64,000 nt of DNA, from positions 327,541-391,540 of the forward strand of contig JAGAON010000009.1 of NCBI GenBank assembly GCA_017623655.1, given 5' to 3'. Both the position numbers and the translations under genes were made by a program. Each line of letters begins with the position of its first letter. Positions within the stretch are counted from its first letter, which is position 1. Positions 1 through 8,037 of this stretch are shown here, in pieces. Source of the DNA: Prevotella sp. Its GTDB lineage: Bacteria > Bacteroidota > Bacteroidia > Bacteroidales > Bacteroidaceae. Below the pieces are notes generated by a model. The model was not told the origin of the DNA. It did no database searches and saw nothing but the letters and a program-made list of their open reading frames with translations.

Positions 1-1
1 C

Positions 2-601
2 ACATACAAGGTAAACGGTCAGGAGTGCAAGCTCAACGTCAAGGGACGCGAAGAGATAGACCTTGAATGGGGCGGAAAGCTCGTCTTCATCAACACCGTC
101 GTAGGCGGAGCGATAGACACACGCTTCATGCCGGCCATACTGAAAGGCGTGATGGAGAAGATGGAACGCGGCCCGCTGACCGGCTCTTACGCAAGAGACG
201 TGCGGGTAATAGTATATGACGGCAAGATGCACCCGGTTGACAGCAACGAGCTTTCGTTCATGCTGGCGGCGAGAAACGCATTCAGCGAAGCCTTCCGCAA
301 CGCCGCTCCGAAGATACTTGAGCCGATATACGACCTCGAAGTATATGTTCCCGCCGAGCTTACAGGCGACGTGATGAGCGACCTTCAAGGGCGGCGCGCG
401 CTCATAATGGGCATGGACATGGAGAACGGCTACCAGAAATTGCAGGCCAAGATACCGCTGAAAGAACTGTCAAACTACTCCATCGCCCTCAGCTCGCTAA
501 CAGGCGGAAGAGCGTCTTTCACCACTAAATTCGCCTCATACGAGCTGATGCCGAACGAACTGCAACAGGCGCTCATACAGGAACACAGCAACGAAGAGTG
601 A
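2..601 (+). CDS. fusA: Elongation factor G-type GTPase, C-terminal part (5' end outside window)
   Basis: An open frame enters from the left edge in frame 2 and gives 199 residues before a TGA stop. They match domains IV and V of EF-G, the ribosomal translocase that moves tRNA-mRNA with GTP hydrolysis. Visible landmarks are the domain IV segment running into VDSNELSFMLAARNAF, then the domain V sequence LEPIYDLEVYVPAELTGDVM and the closing LTGGRASFTTKF. The GTPase domain is outside the window. No rpsL, rpsG or tuf gene follows, so this is probably the second EF-G-like paralogue common in Bacteroidetes and not the str-operon copy, but that is inference. The family assignment is firm; which paralogue it is remains open. 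Confidence 0.92.
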   Translation, partial: TYKVNGQECKLNVKGREEIDLEWGGKLVFINTVVGGAIDTRFMPAILKGVMEKMERGPLTGSYARDVRVIVYDGKMHPVDSNELSFMLAARNAFSEAFRNAAPKILEPIYDLEVYVPAELTGDVMSDLQGRRALIMGMDMENGYQKLQAKIPLKELSNYSIALSSLTGGRASFTTKFASYELMPNELQQALIQEHSNEE

Positions 602-608
602 TTCCTGC

Positions 609-767
609 ATGACATCCAAGCAGAAAGACATAAACATTAAGGAATTATATTTTATACAACAGATTAAGATAAACGACAAACATATAATTAACGGCAAACT
701 TATATCGAGTGAAGTTTGCGTCCAATATGAGGGACACCGGGTTATAAGGGCAAACGACCGGCAGTGA
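609..767 (+). CDS. Possible 52-residue small protein
   Basis: An ATG eight bases after the EF-G stop opens a 52-codon frame ending in TGA. The product is lysine- and isoleucine-rich at its start (MTSKQKDINIKELYF) and has no signal peptide or recognisable domain. It lies between the EF-G gene and a good terminator hairpin, so it would be co-transcribed with the EF-G gene if real. A weak hairpin (GCAAACTT...AAGTTTGC) lies inside it. The composition is AT-richer than its neighbour. It may simply be a chance frame in a 3' untranslated region. Confidence 0.22.
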   Translation: MTSKQKDINIKELYFIQQIKINDKHIINGKLISSEVCVQYEGHRVIRANDRQ

Positions 768-822
768 TGCTCATCCACGCCTAATATCCATCCCATCACG
801 ATTGGAATTGATACACATCATT

Positions 823-860
823 CATAGGTGCGGTGTGAATCGCGCCTATGTTTTTTGTTT
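823..860 (+). terminator. Rho-independent terminator downstream of the EF-G gene
   Basis: A 10-bp stem (CATAGGTGCG with CGCGCCTATG, one G-U pair) closes an 8-nt loop. It is followed directly by TTTTTTGTTT on the plus strand. It ends transcription coming from the EF-G-type gene. Confidence 0.8.
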
Positions 861-907
861 ATACAAGGTTTGCCCCATCCCTAAACGGGGAAGTACAGCC
901 CGTTTTA

Positions 908-1011
908 CAAAAGGGTGCTGATTACAGTGTAAACAGGTGCTGATTACAATGCAAACAGGTGCTGATTACAATGCAAACAGGTGCTGATTGCGTTGCAATC
1001 AGCACCTGTTT
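908..1011. repeat. Modular GGTGCTGATTAC repeat, locus 1 (five units)
   Basis: Five units of about 22 nt carry the core GGTGCTGATTAC or its complement, in the order + + + + -. The left end has the AAAAGGGTGC terminus seen at other loci. The last two units form a palindrome around GATTGC-GTT-GCAATC. The same family occurs near 7.8, 18.9, 25.1, 29.5, 36.4, 41.5 and 46.9 kb. No coding frame is associated with it. Confidence 0.9.
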
Positions 1012-1022
1012 GTTTTGTCACC

Positions 1023-1126
1023 CGATAGTAGGCACGGCATCTTGCCGTGCAAGCGTCTTTTCTACACGCTTCCCTTGGCATAGACACTATCGTTTGTTGC
1101 ACGGCAAGATGCCGTGCCTACTGTCG
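1023..1126. repeat. Long inverted repeat, 30-nt arms (REP-like pair)
   Basis: The left arm (1023-1052) and right arm (1097-1126) are reverse complements at 29 of 30 positions and are separated by about 44 nt. Each arm is itself a small palindrome around GGCACGGCATCTTGCCGTGC. A diverged copy with the same layout lies at 38101-38205. This is the layout of a BIME (paired REP palindromes). Confidence 0.9.
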
Positions 1127-1169
1127 CAATCCGCTCTGTTTTACCGTGTCATGTCATTTAATTAACGTA

Positions 1170-1252
1170 TGTAGAGACGATGTAATACATCGTCTCTACA
1201 TCTTTGCTACCCGTCATTGTTTACAGAGACGATGTGGTACATCGTCTCTACA
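1170..1252. repeat. Paired GAGACGATG palindromes (REP/BIME-like), copy 1
   Basis: Two 30-nt near-perfect palindromes of the type GTAGAGACGATG-TAATA-CATCGTCTCTAC lie at 1170-1200 and 1222-1252. Matching pairs occur at 9159-9242 and 38249-38333, with a single remnant near 17177-17201. The rest of the 602-1290 gap holds no supported gene other than the small frame at 609. Confidence 0.9.
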
Positions 1253-1290
1253 AGCGGGCAATAATTAATGCCTGAGAAGAAAACGCAAAG

Positions 1291-3682
1291 TCAGAACGTC
1301 ACGAACAGCGACTCGTTTCCGGCAAATTTCATCACGAAAGAGCCGTCGGAAGCGGCTTTCAGGGTTTCCTTCCTGCCTGTGGCCGTATTCCAAACCGTCA
1401 CTTTCCTCGGCGCTTCCGCAAACCTTACAGCGCACTCTACGGGCTTTTCCTCCTTGTTGGCAAGGAAGAACATATCCATCTTCCGGCCTTTATACACGAA
1501 CTTCCTATGCGTATGCACAACGTCATCCGAGGTCAGCGTGACTTCCCTCCGCACCGTTTCCCCTGTGCGTAATATGGGGATTCCGGCCGCAGAGAGTCCT
1601 TCAAGCGCCTTGGCCGATGCCTTGGAAACAAACGCCCCGTCGGCAACTATCACGGCCTTGTAGGTGTTGCGTATATAATCGGTACGTGTTTGCAGCGCGT
1701 CACCGGTGCATACGTCCCAGTCCAAGCCGCCAATGCCCGCAGGCAGGCGGTGCGCAAGCGTTTTCACCGGGACATCATCGCCCCAATATATCAGCACGTC
1801 CGGAGCGGCCTCTCCCTGCCTTAGCATCACCATACTGCGCGCCGCAGCCTCCCACACGGGCTTCATCATCTCCCACTTGGGATTGGAACGGTTCACCGCA
1901 TACTCACGCCCGGCCACGTATGGAGCCGTGGGATGCTGCTCCGGGATGTGCGGCGTGGCGCAGATAACCATCTCCTGCGCTCCGAACGCAAAGGCTATGT
2001 CAGCCACACGCTTCAAGTCCGCCGGGTTATCCTTATACTCCGCATCGGTCATGGCCTCTGCCGACGCCACCGGCTTGCCGTAGAGATGCGCGGCGGAAGA
2101 ACAGTCCTTTATGTCGAACGCACCGTCTTTCTGATAAGCCCAGAACTCCCCCTGCGGCCTGTCAACCGCTTTCTTGACAGCCACGGCGTCGCCTACTATG
2201 CAGAGTGCGTTGCCTATGGCCTGCGCCGTGAACCTTATACCGTTTTCGGCGGCACGTCTTTGGAATGTGCCGTAGTAATTGTCCGCCACGCAATCGCTGA
2301 CAGTCATGCGGTAATCATACAGCACCTGCTCCGTCTTTTCCTTCGATTCAACTATATAACCGGCCAAGACAGGCAGGTAAGGCCTCACGTCATAGCCTCT
2401 GCGGGCCTTAAATTCAGAAAACATCAGCGGTGTCCAGTTCTGCGAACCGCTCTCGTGCGAGTCCATGGTCACGCCCGCCACATTATTTATACCGTCCGCC
2501 CTAAGACTGTCAAGGATAACCTGCATATAGCTGTCCCAATGCAGTTGCGCCGCCGCTTTTGACAGTTTGTCACACTCATAGCCCAACAAATTGGTGCGCC
2601 CGTGCTTGGACTTGCCGCCGGTCAGAACCGCCGCAAAGCGCATTATGCGCCACTTGCCCTCAGGCAGAGTGCACTGTAACGTGCCGTTATTCACGTAACC
2701 GGTCACGTCAACGATGTCGTCCAGTGCGACAACCTCCCGTTTTTCATAGTCCGGCGTGGCGTCCCCCTCCCTGAAATCGGAGTGAAGCGCGGAGAGTTCC
2801 TCCCACCTGTCCATCTTGGCCGCACCTCCGACAGACCACGATTTCAAGGTGTCCGTACCGGCATACTTCACTCTCCAGTACTTTCCCGCGTCCGCTTTGA
2901 ACGCGTTTGTGCGTACGGAATACCCGCCAAGGGATGCGTACATCGGTTTCAGCGTCACTATGTCACGCCACAGCACGCTGTCATCACTTGCCTGCAACAC
3001 GCCCAGATCAGGCCTTTCAACAAAGCCATAGCCTTGGAAACCGGTCTCGCCGTCATGCAAAGGCCGCTGCATTGCGCCGTTCTTACCTTTTCCCGACGCC
3101 TTGTAAGAGGCCGTAATATGGCGCATCATGCCGTCTTCCCGGCATCGCACGGCCATAAACGCGATGTCATCCACATAGCCATCCCTGCCCTTTATGTCAG
3201 GAACGGCGATACGTACAGGCGCTGCTCCGTCAGACATCACCACGCATTCGGCAGACGACACGCGCTGCATGGCATATCGGGGGGTAATCCACCGTCCTCC
3301 GGCAACATAGCCATTGGATATGTTCAGTTCAAAAGTCAGACCGGCATTCCCCCGCTTCTCTCGCAGCAAGTTTGACGTGACGCCACCACTCCGGAGAGAA
3401 ACCGGCTTCCGCACCATTGGCTTCCGGGTTACGGGAATGATTCTGGTCATAATACACCACACCGCCGAATCCGGCATCCTTCAACGCTTTCACATCGGCC
3501 TTTATGCCCTCGTCCGTCGTTCTCTCATACCCGAAGAACCACCAAGTCTTCATCCTGTAATCGGCGGTAGGGCTTTTCCACAGCGCGTCAAGGCTCTGGG
3601 CACATACGGGAAAGGCAGAGAAAGAGGCGGACAACACAGCTAATGCCACGCCGGCCAGTTTTGTTTTCGCAGTAAAAATCAT
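1291..3682 (-). pseudogene. GH106-like glycoside hydrolase, interrupted by a one-base frameshift
   Basis: Two frames on the minus strand together encode one protein of about 796 residues. The first (3329-3682) has a signal peptide (cut near PVCAQS) and the family's opening segment with MKTWWFFG and GFGGVVYYDQN. The second (ending at 1291) continues with NAGLTFELNISNGY and WITPRYAMQRV, and later FSEFKARRGYDVRPYLPVLAG. The frame changes at a run of five C (five G in the coding sense) at 3349-3353; removing one base restores a continuous reading. GH106 members are typically alpha-L-rhamnosidases acting on plant or host glycans in the periplasm or at the cell surface. The gene stands alone, with no SusCD pair nearby. 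The shift may be a real mutation, a phase-variable tract or a sequencing error. Confidence 0.82.
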
Positions 3683-3792
3683 ATCAAAAAGATGTATTAA
3701 CTTATTCTGTTTCAGTATAACAACATACCGTTTGTTTTATTGTGTGCACATTATTTTATTGCACCGCAAAGCAAAAAAAAGAGGGGAAAACG

Positions 3793-3822
3793 TTGTTTTT
3801 CGCATTTTATTTTGTAACTTTG
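3793..3822 (+). promoter_or_regulatory. Bacteroidetes-type promoter of the carboxylase operon
   Basis: TTG at 3793-3795 and TAACTTTG at 3815-3822 are 19 bp apart, as in the Bacteroidetes -33/-7 promoter. The expected start of transcription is near 3829, just before the riboswitch. Confidence 0.75.
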
Positions 3823-3831
3823 CACCGCAAT

Positions 3832-4044
3832 TTGCATTTGGTTCTCAATACCGCAACAGTATGCGGCATACGAGCTAAGACGGGAACGCAGTGTGATTCT
3901 GCGACATTACCCGATGCTGTGAGTCCATTTTGAGGTAAGCAAACATTGTCACTGTCCCTGCGCAAGAGACTTTTTGCTCTTGCCCCAAAGGGGTGGGAAG
4001 ACACGCTTTCCTTAGGATTAAGTCAGAAGACCTGCCATCTGCAA
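3832..4044 (+). promoter_or_regulatory. Cobalamin (vitamin B12) riboswitch
   Basis: The leader carries the parts of the cobalamin aptamer in order. These are GGGAACGCAGTG with its P5 hairpin (GCAG...CTGC) near 3882-3904, CCCGATGCTGTGAG near 3910-3923, and GTCACTG near 3949 with its partner GGGAAG near 3995. The conserved B12 box AAGTCAGAAGACCTGCC is at 4020-4036. TTGCA (3832-3836) and TGCAA (4040-4044) close the outer P1 helix. The aptamer starts where transcription should begin and ends 58 nt before the carboxylase start codon. The element binds adenosyl- or methylcobalamin and usually lowers expression of the downstream gene. The family call comes from motif recognition by eye. Confidence 0.88.
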
Positions 4045-4053
4045 GATACAAAA

Positions 4054-4079
4054 GAGTGTCTGCGGGACTATGGGCGCTC
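4054..4079 (+). promoter_or_regulatory. Hairpin after the B12 aptamer (possible expression platform)
   Basis: GAGTGTCT (4054-4061) can pair with GGGCGCTC (4072-4079), using G-U pairs, around a 10-nt loop. No T-run follows, so it is not a classical terminator. It lies 23 nt before the start codon and could act on translation or supply the loop that kisses the aptamer. Confidence 0.4.
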
Positions 4080-4102
4080 GGGAAAACAAAACACATACAT
4101 AC

Positions 4103-5617
4103 ATGATTAGAAAAATCTTGGTTGCTAATCGTGGCGAGATAGCAATACGCGTAATGCGTAGCTGCTATGAAATGGGCATACACTCCGTAGCCGTTTACAG
4201 CACGGCCGACCGTATGTCACGCCATGTGCTATTTGCCAATGAGGCGGAATGTATAGGCGGTGCTGCCGGCAGCGACAGCTACCTGAACATCGACCACATC
4301 ATCGCCGCCGCACGCAAACACAACGTTGACGCCATCCACCCGGGCTACGGATTCCTCTCAGAGAATGCGGAGTTCGCGCGAAGATGCGAGGAAGAGGGCT
4401 TCATCTTTATCGGACCACGCCCCGAAACGATGGAGGAGATGGGCGATAAGATAAGTGCCCGCCGCAAGATGAAGGAGGCAGGAGTGCCCGTTGTGCCCGG
4501 TACAGAAGAGCCGTTGGCATCTGTCGAAGAGGCAGTGAAGGTGGCAAAGGAAATCGGTTTCCCCGTGATGCTGAAAGCGTCGATGGGCGGTGGCGGCAAG
4601 GGTATGCGCCTGATAAACAGCGAAGAGGAAGTGGCGGAGATGTATAACGCTGCAAAGAACGAGGCTATGGCAGGCTTCGGCGACGACACTGTCTATATAG
4701 AGAAGTTCGTGGAAGAGCCGCATCACATAGAATTTCAGGTTCTTGGCGACAAGCATGGCAACGTGGTACACCTCTTTGACCGCGAATGTTCCGTGCAGCG
4801 AAGGCACCAGAAGGTGGTGGAAGAGTCCCCGTCACCGTTCATTGACTATAACCTCCGTATGGAAATGGGCGCAAAAGCCGTAGCGGCGGCAAAGGCCGTA
4901 GGCTATGTCGGGGCAGGAACGATAGAGTTTCTCGTTGACAAATACCACCATTTCTACTTCCTTGAAATGAACACGCGACTGCAAGTGGAGCACCCGATAA
5001 CCGAGGAAGTGGTGGGAGTTGACCTTGTCAAGGAGCAGATTCGCATCGCCGCAGGTTACCCGTTGCACTTCAAGCAGGAGGAACTGAGGCAGCACGGGCA
5101 CGCGATAGAGTGCCGTATATGCGCGGAAGACGCCGAACACAACTTCATGCCGTCACCCGGTGTGATAACGCAGTTGACCGAACCGCACGGCATTGGCACG
5201 CGCATCGACTCGTACGTGTATGAAGGTTACGAGATTCCCGTGCACTATGACCCGATGATAGGCAAGCTGATAGTCTGGGCAACTACACGCGAATACGCCA
5301 TAGAACGTATGCGCCGGGTACTGTATGAATATAAAATCACCGGCCTTACGACCAACATCCGCTATCTGAGACGCATCATGGACGTGCCGGATTTCAAGAA
5401 CGGAGACTACAATACGTACTTCATCGAGCGCAACGAGGAATGGATGCGCCCGCGTTCCGGCTTCAAGAACGACTCCGAACAGATGGCAGTCATAGCGGCA
5501 TATATAGACTATCTCATGAACATCGAGGAGAACCAGCCTGACACTGCGGCCTACAACAGCTCCGCAATCAACCGCTGGAGGTCCTTCGGATTGCAGAAAG
5601 GCGTACTGAGAGTGTAG
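4103..5617 (+). CDS. accC: Biotin carboxylase subunit of acyl-CoA carboxylase
   Basis: The 504-residue product carries CO2 from bicarbonate to biotin using ATP, the first half-reaction of biotin-dependent carboxylases. It starts with the family opening MIRKILVANRGEIAIRV. It has the ATP-grasp glycine loop GGGGKGM near residue 165, the catalytic ECSVQRRHQKVVEE block, and the EMNTRLQVEHPITE motif. The ATG at 4103 is chosen over one 33 bases upstream because the family begins at MIRKIL. It is the first gene of a three-gene operon, 20 nt ahead of the biotin carrier, and sits behind a cobalamin riboswitch. The partner carboxyltransferase suggests that propionyl-/methylmalonyl-CoA is the substrate. 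It could also be labelled pccA-type or acetyl-CoA carboxylase subunit A. Confidence 0.93.
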   Translation: MIRKILVANRGEIAIRVMRSCYEMGIHSVAVYSTADRMSRHVLFANEAECIGGAAGSDSYLNIDHIIAAARKHNVDAIHPGYGFLSENAEFARRCEEEGFIFIGPRPETMEEMGDKISARRKMKEAGVPVVPGTEEPLASVEEAVKVAKEIGFPVMLKASMGGGGKGMRLINSEEEVAEMYNAAKNEAMAGFGDDTVYIEKFVEEPHHIEFQVLGDKHGNVVHLFDRECSVQRRHQKVVEESPSPFIDYNLRMEMGAKAVAAAKAVGYVGAGTIEFLVDKYHHFYFLEMNTRLQVEHPITEEVVGVDLVKEQIRIAAGYPLHFKQEELRQHGHAIECRICAEDAEHNFMPSPGVITQLTEPHGIGTRIDSYVYEGYEIPVHYDPMIGKLIVWATTREYAIERMRRVLYEYKITGLTTNIRYLRRIMDVPDFKNGDYNTYFIERNEEWMRPRSGFKNDSEQMAVIAAYIDYLMNIEENQPDTAAYNSSAINRWRSFGLQKGVLRV

Positions 5618-5637
5618 CATTCAAGACAGGAAAGACA

Positions 5638-6156
5638 ATGGAAATACAGATAGGAAACAAGATACAACAGGTCACTTTGCTGTCAAAAGACGGCAACAAC
5701 GTGAGCATTGACATCGACGGAGAGGTCTATAACGTGGATGTGGCGATGCTGCAAAACGGGATATACTCCATCATCTACGGCGGCAACTCCTACAAAGCCG
5801 AGCTTACAAAGGGCGAGGGAGGGAAGCATTATACGGCCAACGTTAACTACTCCACATACCAGATAGACATGCTTGACTCGCAAGCCAAGTACATGAGAAT
5901 GCGCAAGAAGAAGGGCAACGCCGTGCAGGCGGACACCATAACGGTGCCGATGCCATGCAAGATAGTGAAGGTTTACGTGAAGGCAGGAGACAAGGTAAAG
6001 GCCGGAGACACGCTCTTCACCATGGAGGCGATGAAGATGCAGTCCAACTACAAGGTCGCTTCCGACTGCAAGATAAAGGAGGTTCTGATACAAGACGGTG
6101 ACACCATGAAGGCAAACGACCTTGTGATGAAACTGGAAATGGCCTCAGAGAACTAA
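5638..6156 (+). CDS. Biotin carboxyl carrier subunit
   Basis: The 172-residue protein carries the covalently bound biotin that swings between the carboxylase and the carboxyltransferase. The C-terminal 75 residues form the biotinyl domain, with the EAMKM motif that places the biotinylated lysine at residue 133. The N-terminal half is a beta-rich domain (SIDIDGEVYNVDV) of the type found in acyl-CoA and pyruvate carboxylases. A lysine-rich linker (MRMRKKKGN) joins the two. The usual proline loop of biotinyl domains, PMPG, reads PMPC here. The gene is second in the operon, 20 nt after the biotin carboxylase and 16 nt before the carboxyltransferase. Its identity is clear; the enzyme's exact substrate is not fixed by this subunit. 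Confidence 0.92.
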   Translation: MEIQIGNKIQQVTLLSKDGNNVSIDIDGEVYNVDVAMLQNGIYSIIYGGNSYKAELTKGEGGKHYTANVNYSTYQIDMLDSQAKYMRMRKKKGNAVQADTITVPMPCKIVKVYVKAGDKVKAGDTLFTMEAMKMQSNYKVASDCKIKEVLIQDGDTMKANDLVMKLEMASEN

Positions 6157-6172
6157 GAAAAACGACACGATT

Positions 6173-7609
6173 ATGAAACTGACAGCAAGAGAAAGAATAG
6201 ACACCTTACTCGACAAAGGGACGTTTGTGGAGCTGGACAAGCACGTAATGCACCGCTGCACGGACTTCGGAATGGACAAGAAGCGCATAGAAGGCGACGG
6301 CGTCATCTCCGGTTACGGCAAGATTGACGGCAGAATCGTGTTCGTCTATGCCTTTGACTTCAGCGTACTGGGAGGCTCGCTGAGTGCCGCCAACGCACAG
6401 AAGATAGCCAAAGTGCAGGACATGGCACTGAAAAACGGCGCGCCGATAATAGGCCTCAACGACTCCGGCGGCGCAAGAATACAGGAGGGAGTGGAGTCAC
6501 TCACCGGCTTTGCGCACATTTTCCGCCGCAACGTCATGGCCTCCGGAGTGATTCCGCAGATCTCCGCCATCATGGGTCCCTGCGCCGGCGGCTCATGTTA
6601 CTCGCCCGCCTTGACGGACTTTATACTCATGGTCAAGGAGCAAAGCCAGATGTTTGTCACCGGCCCTAACGTGGTAAAGGCCGTGACCAACGAGGACGTG
6701 GATAAGGAAACGTTAGGCGGAGCAGTGACACACAACAGCGTCAGCGGCGTCAGCCACTTCATCTGCGACAACGATGAGGAGACGCTCATGACCATAAGGG
6801 AACTTATCGGCTTCATACCTTCAAACAACATGGAGGACGCCCCCATACACCCCGTGACGGATGAGGTCAACCGCGTGTGCCATGAACTTGACGAAGTGGT
6901 GCCCGTTGACCCCAATATGCCATACGACATCCACGACATTATCGAGCCGATATGCGACCAGCAGTATTTCTTTGAGGTGCAGCCGGATTTCGCGAAGAAC
7001 ATAGTCATCGGCTTCGGACGAATGGCCGGCCGCACCGTCGGCTTCGTTGCAAACCAGCCAAACTACCTTGCCGGCTCGCTGGACATCGACGGTTCTGACA
7101 AGGCCGCACGCTTCATACGCTTCTGCGACTGCTTCAACATCCCGCTGATTGCCGTAGAAGACGTGCCGGGCTTCCTGCCGGGAGTGCAGCAAGAGCACAA
7201 CGGCATCATACGCCACGGTGCGAAAATCGTATATGCCTTTGCCGAGGCTACCGTGCCGAAGGTTACGCTCATCACGCGAAAGGCTTACGGCGGCGCATAC
7301 ATCGTGATGAACTCAAAGTGCATCGGGGCAGACATCAACCTTGCATACCCTACCGCCGAAATCGCGGTAATGGGTGCGGAGGGAGCCTGCAACATACTTT
7401 ACCGCAAGGCGACACCGGAAGAACGTGCAGAGCGCACAAAGGAATACCGCGAGAAATTCGCCAATCCTATGCCGGCGGCGCAACTGGGTTACATTGACGA
7501 AATCATCTCTCCGTGCGACACACGCATACGCCTGATACAGGCATTGGAGATGTGCCGGAACAAGAACCAGAGCAATCCGCCGAAGAAACACGGCAATATG
7601 CCGCTGTAA
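6173..7609 (+). CDS. Acyl-CoA carboxyltransferase (propionyl-CoA carboxylase beta / methylmalonyl-CoA decarboxylase alpha type)
   Basis: The 478-residue carboxyltransferase moves the carboxyl group between biotin and an acyl-CoA. It shows the paired crotonase-like domains of the PccB/MmdA family. The N-terminal half has GLNDSGGARIQEGVESL and the oxyanion region GPCAGGSCYSPAL; the C-terminal half has DVPGFLPGVQQEHNGIIRHG and KAYGGAYIVM. It ends in KKHGNMPL, a common ending in this family. It begins at TARERIDTLLDKG and so lacks about 35 N-terminal residues found in many relatives; no better upstream start is visible. No membrane decarboxylase subunit lies nearby, which favours a soluble carboxylase over a sodium pump. 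A terminator follows. Confidence 0.9.
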   Translation: MKLTARERIDTLLDKGTFVELDKHVMHRCTDFGMDKKRIEGDGVISGYGKIDGRIVFVYAFDFSVLGGSLSAANAQKIAKVQDMALKNGAPIIGLNDSGGARIQEGVESLTGFAHIFRRNVMASGVIPQISAIMGPCAGGSCYSPALTDFILMVKEQSQMFVTGPNVVKAVTNEDVDKETLGGAVTHNSVSGVSHFICDNDEETLMTIRELIGFIPSNNMEDAPIHPVTDEVNRVCHELDEVVPVDPNMPYDIHDIIEPICDQQYFFEVQPDFAKNIVIGFGRMAGRTVGFVANQPNYLAGSLDIDGSDKAARFIRFCDCFNIPLIAVEDVPGFLPGVQQEHNGIIRHGAKIVYAFAEATVPKVTLITRKAYGGAYIVMNSKCIGADINLAYPTAEIAVMGAEGACNILYRKATPEERAERTKEYREKFANPMPAAQLGYIDEIISPCDTRIRLIQALEMCRNKNQSNPPKKHGNMPL

Positions 7610-7656
7610 CAGGCAAACGAAAACACATAAATTGTATTGTAATATTTTACTTTTCA

Positions 7657-7697
7657 AGGGCGTGCCGACTGCGAAGTCTGCACGCCCTGTCTTTTTT
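7657..7697 (+). terminator. Rho-independent terminator of the carboxylase operon
   Basis: AGGGCGTGC (7657-7665) pairs with GCACGCCCT (7680-7688). The stem is extended inward by GACT/AGTC, and GTCTTTTTT follows. It lies 48 nt after the last gene of the operon. Confidence 0.88.
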
Positions 7698-7802
7698 CCC
7701 GCCGCTGCCATCCACACGGACACGGGCGTGCAAACCGGTGAAGAGATGATGCAAGAGAGGCTGAATATGCGTGAAGAAAAAGGCGGACTGTAAAGCCCCG
7801 CT

Positions 7803-7885
7803 GCAATCAGCACCTGATTACGACATAAACAGCACCTGATTACACAGTGATTTGGTGCTGATTATCATGTAATCAGCACCCTTTT
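7803..7885. repeat. Modular GGTGCTGATTAC repeat, locus 2 (four units)
   Basis: Four units in the order - - + -. The last pair makes a palindrome around GATTA-TCAT-GTAATC and ends in GCACCCTTTTG. It lies between the carboxylase terminator and the downstream end of the 8.0-kb lipoprotein gene. The remainder of the 7610-8037 gap shows nothing else except a weak GAGCGTAC...GATACGCTC inverted repeat near 7974-8010. Confidence 0.9.
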
Positions 7886-8037
7886 GTTTCAGGCGTCAAC
7901 ATCATGCCCGGCGCAGAGTACTGATATTCTCTGGGGATATGCCGTATGCAGGGCCGGAAACGGCAACAAAAAGAGAGCGTACCCCAAGCCCGCCGGCCGT
8001 TGATACGCTCCCGATTCTTGTTGTTATGGTTTGATTT

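Noticed and set aside
908-1011. CRISPR array
   Set aside because: Units are about 22 nt without unique spacers, change orientation, and recur elsewhere in the window. No cas gene is nearby.
602-1290. tRNA or other RNA gene in the first long gap
   Set aside because: No cloverleaf, acceptor stem or TTCGA-type loop is visible; the gap is filled by a terminator and repeats.
1268-3400. Open frames on the plus strand opposite the GH106-like gene
   Set aside because: They are antisense shadows with no domain or promoter, and the minus-strand frames carry family motifs.
4070-4102. Upstream ATG of the biotin carboxylase (11 extra residues)
   Set aside because: The extra residues do not match the family N-terminus and overlap the hairpin after the riboswitch.
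6173-7609. Na+-translocating decarboxylase complex
   Set aside because: No membrane beta subunit gene is present in or near the operon.
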